64,000 nucleotides of DNA from contig NC_092587.1 in the NCBI RefSeq assembly GCF_047663525.1, positions 204,194,001 through 204,258,000 on the forward strand, read 5' to 3'. Made by a program: the position numbers and the translations under genes. Position 1 is the stretch's first letter. Every line of letters starts with the position of its first letter. Under the pieces are notes generated by a model, which worked only from the letters and a program-made list of their open reading frames with translations, was not told the DNA's origin and made no database searches. The stretch is from Anas platyrhynchos (taxonomy: Eukaryota; Chordata; Aves; Anseriformes; Anatidae). Positions 12,291 through 52,595 of the stretch are shown here, piece by piece.

Positions 12291-14155
12291 TGCTAGACAT
12301 CTCTCTGTCAGCAGCAGAGCTGACAAAGCCTCATTTACAACCATAAAACTCCAATCCATTTTATTTCCTGACAGTCCCTAGGGCGCAGTCCCATGCAGGT
12401 GGGATTTCTAGAACAGCTTTCACATCCCACTGAGGCTCTCCAGGTCTGACAAGGGCTGGCATCCTTCTGCAGGGCATCAATTTTCACCCACGCCTGCCTG
12501 CAGATTTTCACGAAGTGCCTAGGAACTCTCTTTCCTTGCAGCAGAGCTGTCAAATTTGGAGTGAACTTGGCCAAGAAACTCCCCTGTGATTACGTGACAC
12601 ATGGCAAGAGCCGGGCAGCGTGACCACAGAAGCCTCATTTCCTATGGAAATCAGACTAGATGAGCTAGTCAGCACTAATCAGGGACTTCATTTATTCTCC
12701 TTTTAACGAGCTGCTCCATTCCCACCCTTGTTTGCAGTATGTTGAGGTATCCCTTCGAGGAAAGAGGTGGCTGTTACTATTTACTATTTGCTCTCAGCTC
12801 CACGTAAGAAGTGGGTGTTGCTGGAGACAAGCCACTGTCCCTGCTCTGAGTTCAACATTTTTACCTCATATCTTCCCGGAGCTCTGTGATGGGAAGTCAG
12901 GGTCTGGTTTGCAGTAGTCTGCTACCAAACAGATATAACAGGGCACTGGGGGACATCCAGAGGATTATTTCTAAGAGCAACAAGGCTGCTCAGTGGGCTT
13001 TCTCCCTCTGCTACCCACCACCCCAAACTATTAACAGGACTCATGATTTGCCCCGTTGTGGTATCCCAAGCTCATGTGGCTCTCACGGAGATTTGGCCAA
13101 GACAACCGGGTGCTTGCATGTCCCCTTTGGGTGCAGGCATGGCATTTAGCCACAGGGACAGCAGCATCTCCGTGCCTTGCTGGATTAACACAGCTGCACT
13201 CTTAGAAACTCTCCTCAGCCAGCAGATTGGGCTGATCTGCTCATTAATTGTTTATAGGACGCTGTGTATTGCTTTACTGAATTACATAAAAGGTCTAATA
13301 GCTCCTGCCAGGGCTCTTGACCCCTGGGCAGGCTGTGCCAAAGCATCCCAAGTGCTCTGAAGTAGTTGCGAGCCCTGAAAGCCTGCAGAAACCAAAGGAA
13401 TTTGTCCATTTATTATTTTGGGGGAGGCTCAAGGTTACTGTAGCATCACCAGACCATGGGGGCACATCTGGGAGCTGTCAAGATAACACCAGTAATTCCA
13501 GCGATATGAGCTCCAGGGCAGATGAGGATGGTCTTCTTCACTCCCTTTGTGTGCAGCTCCTCAAAGGGGCTGAGAAAGGCTCTTGCATGGGGGTTATAGC
13601 TAAAATAGCCACCCCATTTATTTCTTAACCCATTTGTTTATCCAGACCGAAACCTTCTGCAGGCTGTAGGAGAGGCAAACGCAGTGCATGCGGGTGCTGG
13701 AGCCTGTTTCAGCACAGGGTAAATCTGCTGGCCTCGATGGCTCCGATCCAGCCAAGCCAAGGGATGAGAGGAAGCAGGACAAAAATAGCAGGGACAGCAC
13801 AAAGCAGTGGCAGGCACCACTGGTGCTGGAAAACACCCTCAAACTCAGATGAGGGGGCAAAGGTTTGATGCATTTTAGCTGGGCTTGCAGGGCTGCTTCC
13901 AAGCAGTATCATTCCATGATACTGGTACCAAAGGGATGAGACTGACAACTGATCTCCTCTGAGACAGCTAGGTACGTGGAGGCAAATATCTCAAAAGAAT
14001 GGTTTCAAGGATCTAAGGGCATGAACAAACCTTTCTGAGTGAGACATGAGCTCAGGAAGCGCTCGCCTATGTAAAATGCCCCTACTGGATACAGTCTGTG
14101 GGTTGAATCTGTTGTGTTTCTCTGAGTGTGGCCAACAGAGGATGCCCAGGGCAAA

Positions 14156-14347
14156 AAATAAATGAAATGAAATGAAATGAAATGAAATGAAATGAAATAG
14201 AATAGAATAGAATAGAATAGAATAAAATAAAATAAAATAAAATAAAATAAAATAAAATAAAATAAAATAAAATAAAATAAAATAAAATAAAATAAAATAA
14301 AATAAAATATAAAATAAAATAAAATAAAATAAAATAAAATAATAAAA
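14156..14347. repeat. Pentanucleotide microsatellite (AAATG)n-(AATAG)n-(AAAAT)n
   Basis: About 190 bp of 5-bp units that change leftmost to rightmost from aaatg to aatag to a long run of aaaat with one interruption near 14309. Its translation gives the fake Phe-Ile-Leu-Tyr repeat frames on the minus strand. Confidence 0.97.
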
Positions 14348-14819
14348 ACAAGGTGTTGACTCATTGGTACTTCTCCCTAATACCCCACCAAACCCTAATA
14401 ATGCAGCTCAAGAACTTCTGGAGCCAGAGACGGGTGCCTTTTGTTTTTAATATATATTTCATAGCTTTTGAAGGCCTTTTCACTGATGAATTTGTCCAGC
14501 TGCTTTTTAACCCATGAATGCTTTTAGGATCCACAACATCTTGTGTTAAGGACTGCCACAGATGCCAGATTGGGTAAACTCTTTTTTTTTGCTTTCAGCC
14601 TGGTCCCTGTTAGTTTTTTTCTGATGCTCCCTTCTTTTTGTATTACATAAGACGGCTAAGAAAACTAGGGGAAATCCTTCCTTTCTCTAAACCCTCTCTA
14701 ACCCACCTACATCATTTTGGGAATGGAGGGACGAGAACAGCACTCCGTAGTGCAGTGGGCTCACAGGTGCGCAAGGCCAGCTCACTTTCCATTCCTCTCC
14801 TCTACCATCTGATCTGCTT

Positions 14820-14850
14820 TTATTATTATTATTGTTATTATTACTACTAG
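14820..14850. repeat. Short imperfect (ATT)n run
   Basis: Mostly attatt units with single changes. Confidence 0.8.
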
Positions 14851-17199
14851 AAGTGAGATACGTCAACAGAGGAGTGAAACGTGCTCTCTGGATCACATAC
14901 AACAGCTTGGTCCCACGAGGTGGGGCTTGGTCCCAAATCTAGCCCAGGCAGAGCTCAGAGCAGATTTTCCCCGTGCCCCAGTACCTTGGGCAGGTGAGTC
15001 CCACTCAGCATATGCAAAGCCCTCTGAGATGGAAGTTATTTCACAGCTGTAACCTGCAAGTCCGACAAGACTAAAGCATAATATTTCTAAAAGTCTTCAC
15101 ATTTTCTTCTTGTCATTGATGGTTACCTTAATCCAGGCGCTGTAGATACCCACTGCTTTCTATTTATCCCCTTTTCCCACTCTTTGCCTTGTGCCCATCC
15201 TCTCTCCAAGCATCCTAGCTTCATCCTGCCCTTTTTGCAGCCAGGAATGGCTTTGCTTCCTGGGGCACAGCTCCCATCACACAACCTGGTGTCCCATCAG
15301 GTGGGGAGAGGACAAGGTTTGTGCTTATGGCAAGACCAGGACTCATTGGTCTCAGCTCTGCTGACACTCAGAACAACTCAGGCACATCCTCCTGCAAGCC
15401 TTTCTTCTTCCACACAGCTAAAATTTGGAGGCCAGGCTGCTTGGGCAGCAGCAACAGCAGTGGGAACCTCCACCCAAGGCAACCTATAAAGTCTGCAATC
15501 AACTTAAAGCATAATTTTTTACTCCATGCACATGGATTTCAGGTCTTCTGTGCCCTGGCCAAGCACTAGGTTGGTACAGCAGGTTAAACGTGGGGTAGGG
15601 GATGGATGGCAGCTGGGAACGAGAAGTTTCCTGGCGTGGGGACCTGACTGTCCCAAAGAAACCATCCTGTCCCATAGCAGGCTCTCCTCTCCCTTGCTGA
15701 GCAGAGCATTTCCCAGCACAAAGCTCTCCTCCCCGCCGCCTGCACATCCTGCCAGCCCCTTGGTACGGTGACACTCGTCTCACTGAGCTTTGGGAACAAG
15801 GAACCCCTGGCAGGTTTTAATTTGTTGTATTTTTTTAAGGTGAAGAGCGAAAGTCACCGTTTCTCCTTCCACCCTCAGAAAGGACCAGCAGGGATGATCT
15901 GGCAGGGAGCCGAGGCAGCAGCTGCTACCTGGCGGCGCGATTTTTGGTGGAGAAAACCAAAAACGTGCCTGGAGCTGCAGCTTCCTCTCCCTCTGCCCCT
16001 TTCTGCCACTCTGCAGCTCCAGGAAAGGCTTTGAAAACAACCTACGGGAGCTGACAATGCCTTCATTAATCACAGCGTAATCCTTTCCATGGCAACCCAA
16101 GGATTGCGAAGTCACAAGTTAGCCAGCACAAGAGAGGAACACTGTGCAACAGCCCCTGCTCCACGGAAACTTATTAGGGGGGCAAGAAGGATTGGCTGCA
16201 CGGGGTGGGGGAGAAATGGGACAGAAATAATGGTGCCGTGGCAAAGGGGTTCATCCCTCGGCCTCTTTCAGATCTCCTAAATTTTGGTGTCAGTGAGGGG
16301 ATGCTGTAGCTTGATGGGGATACTCCAGCTGCACCCCACAAAGCCCCAGAGCAGCCTCTGGCCCTAAATGTCCATTGTGCAGAAGCACAAAGCCCTCAGT
16401 AAGAGTCAGGCATGTTAAGCACCGTTTGGACACGTATTTTTGGCAACCAGCAGGCTCAGAAAGTGTGAAGCAACAGGTGAAATCCACTTGAGCATCAGTC
16501 AAGGGGAGGGAAGAGCTGTCCTGGGTCTGCCCTGGGTTGTCCCTGCGGGACAGAGCTGAGGTGCAGGACAGGGTTTAGGTGCAGAGGGTCTCAAGGGCAA
16601 GCAGATTGGGGCTGAAGCTTTGCCAAAAACTCCCTCCCATACCTTCACCCCACCACCCCTGGGACCCTGTGGTCCCTCTTCTTACAGAGATAAGATCCAC
16701 AGCATCCTACAGAGCTCCTGATATCTTGAAGCAAGGCACAGATTAACCCCACAAGGCTGGTCCTTGCACATCCTTTCCCCTGGACTATGAAAAGAGGCGC
16801 ACACAACCTTGGGGCTGTGGAAATACCACCCTCAGCTCCTGCAGGACCCTTTTACTATTACAGAGACCACCAGGAAACCTTAAACCCACGGACCTGTCGC
16901 CCCTTAAACTCCACCTGCGTGTTTTTTGGTACCAAACTCAGCCGCTGCAGCCCAGCCCCTGCGTGTCCCAAACCAGGCAGCGAAATGCAAGCTGCTTTGT
17001 GGGAATCCCTGTCCCGTGCTGGCTCTCAGTCCTTGCCCGGGGATGGCCCTAAATAATTTAAACACCCTGCGAAGGTGCTTAGCAGCAGCGGTGTGACCCA
17101 GGGGACAAAAAACACAACCTGGATCTGTGTCGGGCAGCTTCCCGAGCAATTGAAGGGGCTGAGGATGGAAGGGGAGGGTCCTTCGTTCCCCAGCACAGG

Positions 17200-17690
17200 G
17201 GGGAAATAGCCCCCAATCCCATGCCCTCGCTCACTGCTAGGTGACCCAAACCCAATTAAGCTGGAAATTACCGAGGCGCTAATCCGTGCTGCAGGAGCCC
17301 AGCTGCCGGCCATTCCGGGCAGGTCTGGGGGTTCCCCAGCTACTCCCAGCCCTTTCCCCTGGTTTGATTTGGGTTATGGGGTGGGCTGGCCGGCAAGAGG
17401 ACCCCTCTGCAACCCCCCCCCCCCCACATCGCACCCCACCCACCCCATCGCAATCCCAGCCGCGGCATCCCCAACCTTCAGCCGGGTTTCTCCCGGTTGC
17501 GCACCTATGGGTGCCCTTCTCCTTACCTTAACGGGGCATGGCCAGGGCCGGGGGTCGCCTTTAGGGCTGGGGAAGGGGCTCGGGTGCCCTGCACCGAGCT
17601 GCTCTGCCTGCGGGAGGGAGCCAGGGCAGCGGCCGCCCTGCCCGCTGAGCTTCTTAGCAGGGGAGGAGCCGGCTTACAGCCAGCCCCCGG
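17200..17690 (-). promoter_or_regulatory. MYO7A: CpG island, candidate MYO7A promoter
   Basis: GC-rich stretch with roughly two dozen CpGs between 17275 and 17680 (including a gcggccgc block at 17627), against a CpG-poor background. It lies about 1.4 kb past the putative CAPN5 poly(A) site and upstream of the MYO7A micro-exon in the leftward direction. A donor GTTAAG|GTAAGG on the minus strand falls inside it, consistent with a non-coding first exon. Confidence 0.5.
17527..17680 (-). other. MYO7A: Candidate non-coding MYO7A exon 1
   Basis: The minus-strand sequence in the CpG island ends at a consensus donor (AAG|GTAAGGAG, GT at 17526-17525). The start is unknown; 17680 is only a rough guess. 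It contains a three-codon upstream frame (ATG CCC CGT TAA) just before the donor. Purely inferred from splice signal, CpG context and synteny. Confidence 0.3.
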
Positions 17691-19050
17691 TGTGTGTGTG
17701 AGTGCCTACGTGTGTGTGTGGACGTGTGTAAGATCCCTCCAGCTCGGGGAGAAATCCCTGATCATGTTCCCAAGCATCCCCGCATCCCAAACCCGCCCCC
17801 CGATGAGCCCCTGGGGGCTGCGCCCAGCCTGGGGGGGCTACGAGCTTTGCGTCTTGGAGACCTCGATGTGCAGAGCCCCGCTGGATTTTAGGGCAAAGGT
17901 GTGGCTGGAAACAGCTCCCAGCCCCATTCTGAGGGCTCAGGGGTGTGCAAAGCAAGAGGACAGCATCCTGGTCCCCCAGGATGGGGCCAGGAGCTGGCAG
18001 GTGCTCTGGTTTGAATGCAAAAGCCTAAATTGTAAACGTGGAAATCAGGAGAGAGAAAATAATAAAGATTGGGAAACGGTGCCGAGGCTCTGCCTGCAAG
18101 CTGAACTCTGCCCCTGCCCAATTCTGGGGTAGTATCCTTCCCTCCTCCTGCTCAGAAAGATGGGACTGGCTTTTATTTGCGCCATAAAACATCACCAGTG
18201 TCCCTTGCTTTGCGTTTTGGCTAGGGGATGTTGCAAACCACACACCTCAGGGTGTTAACACGAGGTGTTTCTAAGCTTTGCCCACCTGGAGCGTGCTTTG
18301 GCTTTGCTTTTCCAGAGGTTTGTGTGGGCTGAAGCACAGCAAGGGCTACGTGAGCCTGGAAATTAATCGGGGAGGGGGAGTGACAAAGAGATTCCCATCC
18401 CCAGAAATCTCTGTTTGCAGCCCAAAGTGTGAGAGAGAGCGCCTGAAACAGCATCTCCTCCTGGGGAGAGGGAGAGCCAAATTTTTGGTGATGCTGCAGA
18501 AGTAAGGGGTGGTGTGAGGAAGCCTCCATCCCTAAAGGTGCACCGGGAACTCTGCTGAGAACGGGGGAAAAGCCACATCACAGCCACCCCATCCCTTCCC
18601 CAGCCCTTAGGAACTCCCTGCTGGCCCTCTTACAGGAGCCAGCTCTGGCCATATCGCTGGTTGGAAGCCCAGCACCGATGATTTATTTATGGCCACCCAC
18701 CTGGGGCCGTGCCCAGCATCACTCAAGCCCTGCTCTGGGTGTTTGTAGGGTCTGCCTGTGGGTATTGGGGTGGGGAGCTGCAGGAATAGAGGGGAGAAGG
18801 GCTCCAGCCCCATCTCGTGGCCATGCTGGGTTGTTCCACCAAGGAGATGCTCTTACAGGTGCAAAGGAGGCCCTATAATGCGAATTTTGGTAGTTTAATG
18901 TTAAGAAACAGAAATTCCTAGCAGGTTGCAGTGCAGGAGGGGCGAAGAGATGCTGAAAGACCCTTGGGGAGCCTGGGATGGGTCCAGTGAAAAAAGTTCA
19001 TTAATAAAACCCTGCAGCCCATCCAAAGGACTCAGAGGCAGGGATTCTGA
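17690..19050. other. Short CAPN5-MYO7A intergenic interval
   Basis: About 1.4 kb between the inferred CAPN5 poly(A) site and the CpG island. No gene or clear repeat is seen. A C-rich/GT-rich patch lies at its left edge (17680-17730). Confidence 0.45.
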
Positions 19051-19065
19051 ATAAAATATACCCAA

Positions 19066-19071
19066 TTTATT
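19066..19071 (-). terminator. CAPN5: Candidate CAPN5 poly(A) signal AATAAA
   Basis: First canonical AATAAA on the minus strand after the CAPN5 stop. A second lies at 18687-18682, so cleavage could be near 19.05 or 18.66 kb. Transcript data would decide. Confidence 0.4.
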
Positions 19072-19446
19072 TATAGGAGGTTTACAGCTGTACAACGTTG
19101 GCTTTCTGTTTGGCCCGCTCTCTGCTCTTGTGCAGCGTGACACGTCAGTGCCTGTGGAGGTGAAGACAAGTCATAGCCTGGTTTAAGACGCTCACAACAC
19201 GAAAAATAAAACGGATTTCACGGAGTGCAACGGCAGGCTACTTGCAATCAATGAAATGATTCATAAAAAAATGGAAGATAAATCAGAGATATGTCCTACG
19301 CCATCCCGGGGGGGACTGGAAAGTGCTTAGCAGGCTTATTGAGAAACCTTGAATATTTCCATTTGCTTCATTCAAAGAGAAAAGGCATCGGCAATCACAA
19401 CGGCATTTCAATAAGTGCCCTCCCCAGTCCACTCTGCAAACATAAG

Positions 19447-19565
19447 AAAAAAAAAAAAAAAAGGTATTTTTTGTCATTCCCTTGGAAATGAAGGGGGAAA
19501 GAAGGAAGAAAAAACTTAATATTTTCAAAAAGAAAAAAAAAAAAGAAAAAAAAGAAAAAAAGAAC
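19447..19565. repeat. A-rich tract
   Basis: A run of 17 A at 19447-19463 and a second purine/A-rich block at 19525-19561. T-rich in the inferred CAPN5 3' UTR. Confidence 0.8.
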
Positions 19566-21666
19566 AGAACTATTACTGACATTAAAAAGTTTTGGTCCTG
19601 ATATGGCATGATGATGATGATTTTTTTCTGAAGAAGGTATTAAAAAGCTGCCTTTCTTTATGGCTTGATTCTCTGTAGAAGGAAGGAGACTGGCCGTGAA
19701 TGTCGGGGCAGCGCTGCCCCCCAGCAAGCTTTTTTTTGGGCACCCCGGCCAAAAGGCTGAAGCGATGGGCAGCCTGATTTCCTGAGAAAATGAGGCTCAA
19801 GCGGGCACGCCGGCTGTCCCCACTGTCTGCTGATGGTGCAAAGCTCCTGTGATGTTCCCTTGATGTTCTCCTCCAGCTCAGTGGCTCTTCTCCCTCCTCT
19901 CCTGGGTATTTCCAGGCATCCCAAATCCTCTCCTAAGACCTAAAGCAGACTTTCTGGCCCCACAGCGCTGCTTCCACTTATTTTCAGTGATGAATCCCAT
20001 GCACAAACCCAGGATCAAATCGGAATAACCCTCAATCATGCTGCCCAAAATCCAGTTCGTGCCCTTAGGAGCTTGGCAGCTAATGATGAGGAAAGGAGAA
20101 CAGCCTTAGAAGCTGGCACCTAACTTGACTTTGGGAAACAATTTAGCATGTTACAGACTTAGCAGATCTTTAGGGACTTTAAAAAATTACAGCTTTACAG
20201 CACAAACATGGGCATTTTGCAGGATAGACAGAAATCCTACTTGCTGTAGCAATAGAGAGCTTGTTCACTTATCCTTGCAGCCAGAGGACTCTGCTCAGGC
20301 CAGGATTTATCATGATTGCCTTGTACCTATTAAAAAAAATCCCATTTGCAGGAAGCATTGCATCGTGTGTGTTCCCTTCCCCTTGCGCGGAGGTGACTGC
20401 AAAAGATCTGCGTATTAAAAAAATCATGTGAAGTTCACAGAAATACCCTTAACTCTCACCATTTTGAAAGGCACATAAAAAACCCTACACCTAAACAACA
20501 GAAGAAAAAATGCTTTGCAATGTGCCGTGATCAGATGGGGCAGATGAGGGCTTGTTTTCCTTCAACTGGGATGGTTTAAATGAAGCCGGATTCTGCCACC
20601 CAGTGGAACAGGGAAGATAAACCCAGGGTTCACGGCAAACAGGAGCAGAGCACGATCCTGCACACTGCAGGACCATGCTCAGACCCCTGAAAATGTGTTT
20701 GGGTTGTGCTTGTGGGACTGACTTTAGCCCTGTGCTACTCATCCTCCAGGCTAGCAGATGGAAATTAAAGGAGGGAGATGGGCATTGATTTGCATTAAAT
20801 ATTTCTAGCATTTTCAGGCTGTGCTGGGAGCAGTGCTCCTTTCCTTTAGCACAAGATAAAATCCCACGGCTTTGAAAAAGAATTTGGGAAAGTGAAGCAC
20901 TGAGAAATGATGCGATGGAGATCTGTATGCAGCAGTAAAGCTGATGCCCATTGAGCAAGGCTCCTCATCCATCAGACCTGATGCTCTGGTCTTGGGGGGA
21001 ACTGTTCCCCTCTTACCTAAATGTTGATATCCATCAGGCAACCCAACCCCACTCAGCCAAAAGCCAAATTCAAGCTCTAGAGACAGGGACTGCACGAAGC
21101 AATGGAGACAGCAGGCACCACGGCAGTTTGAGAGGCACACCCAGGAGGTGAGACCAGACCGGCTCAAAAACCCTGGCTCTGGAGAACAACTGTCCCACCA
21201 CACTCCTTGGCATCTTTGCATCCTTCAGAAACCCGGAAAACATCCCAAAAGCCCCAATCTATTTTTCCACTTCTGCTTTGCTGACGTGGCCTCCTCCTCG
21301 GATAAGCGATTAAATGGCAATTCGCGGGGAGAGGACTCCCCGCGCCCTACTCTACACCCAAGCAGAGACACTGAAGAGGCGCTGAAGCGGCTGGTGGCAC
21401 CACGGCAGCCACACGTGTGCACGGTGGCACGTGTGTGCCAGCCCCGTGTAAACAAAGAGCACCAGGGCATCGTGCTCTGGCTGTCGGGACACGCGGAGAT
21501 GCCCCGGGGTGCGCGGCGGTGATGGGGCTGCAGAGGACGCCGGCAGAAGGATCGTTGCGGTTCCCCCAAAAGGCACCGTTTTGAACACTGAGAACACAAA
21601 TTTGGCTCCTTTGAGTGGAATGCATGCATCGTTCCTACACACTTGCAGGTGGTAGAGAGGCTGGGT

Positions 21667-21718
21667 GTATATATATGTGTGCGTGTGCACGTCTGTATAT
21701 GTATATATATACATATGT
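21667..21718. repeat. Alternating TA/TG tract with a 20-bp palindrome
   Basis: An almost pure alternating purine-pyrimidine run of about 50 bp, some 30 nt beyond the CAPN5 stop codon, so within its 3' UTR. Bases 21697-21716 form a perfect self-complementary palindrome. Confidence 0.8.
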
Positions 21719-21744
21719 GGCACCGGAGAAAAGTCCTTGAGGGC

Positions 21745-50744
<29,000 letters not shown>

Positions 50745-51537
50745 CCTTCCCCACCGGCCCTAGGAGGACAGCAGAGCAGGAGTGAGATCTGTAGGATCTG
50801 GCCAGGGATATCCACTTCTCCTGGACCAAAAAGTTATGGCTGGAGACCCAAAAGTGATGGCTATGCCCAAGTGCACCTTACTAGATATGGGACTCCCACT
50901 TCCCCCAGAGTTGGCCAAACACCACCAGAACACCACCACCACCACCAAAGGAGATGACAACCTGCCTTTTAGTGAATTAAGAACCTATTTGGGAAAAATG
51001 CATCCTGTGGGGCTAATGTCCCCAGTGAGCTGGATACGAGCATGTTTTATGGTGGCTGAGCCCCTACCCTGGGCTTCGCCAACACAGGTCACATTCTCAG
51101 CCCAATGTCAATGTTAATATTAAATATTTACAATCCTGATTGTCCCCTTCAAAGACTGCAGGAAACATCCCTCTGTTGCCATGAAGCGATGGTCATGTTT
51201 CTGCTCGGAAAGCAGCAATGAGTGCAGATCCAGTGCTTCAAGAATCACCTTCTGCCCCCGCCATGCAGCCCCAAATTGCACACACGCACACAGTTCATGG
51301 CTCCATCAGAGACGCCAGCTTCTCAGTAGACTTGATCGGGTCTGTTTTTAATTAAAAACAGCCTCTTGGCAGCGCACCATGTGTTTTTGGATTAATTATT
51401 CTGTCTTGACAAGCGTCTAGCTTCTAGGGCAGAGAGATGAATTTAGCAATCCAGGAGACAGCAGGAAACCATTGCCCAAACGCCTCTGAGAGAGAGCAGC
51501 TCCTCTCCATCATCACCCCAACATCTCTGTGGCTTGG

Positions 51538-52595
51538 TGTCATGGTTCTGCTCGAGTGGGCAGCCGAGCTCCACCACAGCCGCTCTCTCACTCCCCTCCT
51601 CTAAGAGGAATGGGGAGAAAATATGTGAAAGGGGCTCAAGGATTGAGATAAGGACGAGAAAATCACGCAATAATTAGTGTAACGGGCAAACCAGACTCAG
51701 CATAAGAAGACAGATAGTAAGATTTATTGCTCATTACTAACAAGCTAGAGAAGTGAGAAACAAAGGAAAGAAACCAAAAGCACCTCCCCCCCATCCACCC
51801 TCTTCCACCTCCTCCCCCCGAGCGGCGCAGGGGAACGGGGGAATGGGGGTTATGGTCAGTCTACAGCACTTCTTCTCTGCCGCTCCTTCTCGGTCACTCT
51901 CGTCCCCTGTGCTGTGGGGTCCCACCCACGGGATGCAGTCCTTGATGAACTGATCCGGCGTGGGCTTCCCACAGGCAGCAGCTCTTCCAGAACTGCTCCA
52001 GATATGGGTCCGTACCACGGGGTCCATCCCTCAGGAGAAAACTGCTCCAACCTGGCTCCCCTACGGGCAGCAGCTCCTGCCAGATCACCTGCTCCTGCGT
52101 GGTCTCCTCTCCACGGGCTACAGGTCCGGCCCGGAATCTGCTCCGGCAGGGGTCTTCCACAGGCGGCAGCCTCCATCGGTGCAGGGCCACCTGCTCCACC
52201 GTGGTCTCCTCCACGGGCTGCAGCGTGGAACCCTGCTCCACCGTGGTACTCCATGGGCTGCAGGGGGACATCCTGCTTCACCATGGTCCTCACCACAGGC
52301 CACAGGGGACTTCTGCTCCGGCGCCTGGAGCACCTCTCCCCCTCCTTCTACACTGACCTTGGCACCTGCAAGGCTGTTTCTCACTCCCTTGACTCTCCCG
52401 GCTGCTGTGTGGCGCAGCAGTTTTTTCCCTGTCTTAAATATGCTCTCACAGAGGCGCAAAACAACATCGCTTATTGGCTCAGATTTGGAAAACAATGGGG
52501 CCCTTCCCAAACATGGGGCGGCTTCTAGATCTTTCTCACAGAAACCACCCCTATGGCCCCCTGCTACCAAAACCTTGCCACGTAAACCCACTACA
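51538..52595 (-). mobile_element. Solo LTR of an endogenous retrovirus (ERV-L-like)
   Basis: A 1058-bp element in CAPN5 intron 1, flanked by an exact 5-bp target-site duplication cttgg (51533-51537 and 52596-52600). On the minus strand it starts TGTAGTGGGTTTACGTGG and ends ACCATGACA, so it has canonical TG...CA ends. I recall this start from avian LTRs; a 5-bp duplication suits ERV-L. An AATAAA (51728-51723) and a TATA-like block (about 52433-52440, on the minus strand) suit an LTR. The middle (about 51960-52310) holds degenerate tandem units built around cacgggctgcag. No gag, pol or env sequence adjoins it, so it is a recombination remnant. Confidence 0.85.
51960..52310. repeat. Degenerate tandem repeats inside the LTR
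   Basis: About seven imperfect units of 45-60 bp, each with a core like ctccacgggctgcag followed by cctgctccaccgtgg, spaced at about 51966, 52050, 52111, 52147, 52203, 52251 and 52293. They keep long frames open on both strands, which explains the spurious 252-codon frame here. Confidence 0.7.

Larger units (their letters stand above)
3108..17526 (-). other. Inferred MYO7A intron 1, non-coding
   Basis: About 14.4 kb between the putative non-coding exon 1 and the micro-exon. It holds four CR1 fragments, one clear MIR relic, the pentanucleotide microsatellite and T-runs at about 7612-7627 and 11348-11364. No coding exon recognised on either strand. Confidence 0.45.
19050..21744 (-). other. CAPN5: Probable CAPN5 3' UTR
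   Basis: No coding signal is seen between the stop codon and the first canonical minus-strand AATAAA at 19071-19066, about 2.7 kb downstream. Only near-matches such as GATAAA and AATAAG occur earlier. The stretch holds an alternating TA/TG tract close to the stop and a T-rich (minus-strand) segment around 19447-19565. The end is inferred, not seen; an earlier non-canonical site is possible. Confidence 0.5.

Noticed and set aside
14005-14364. Phe-Ile-Leu-Tyr repeat protein on the minus strand
   Set aside because: Translation of the pentanucleotide microsatellite.
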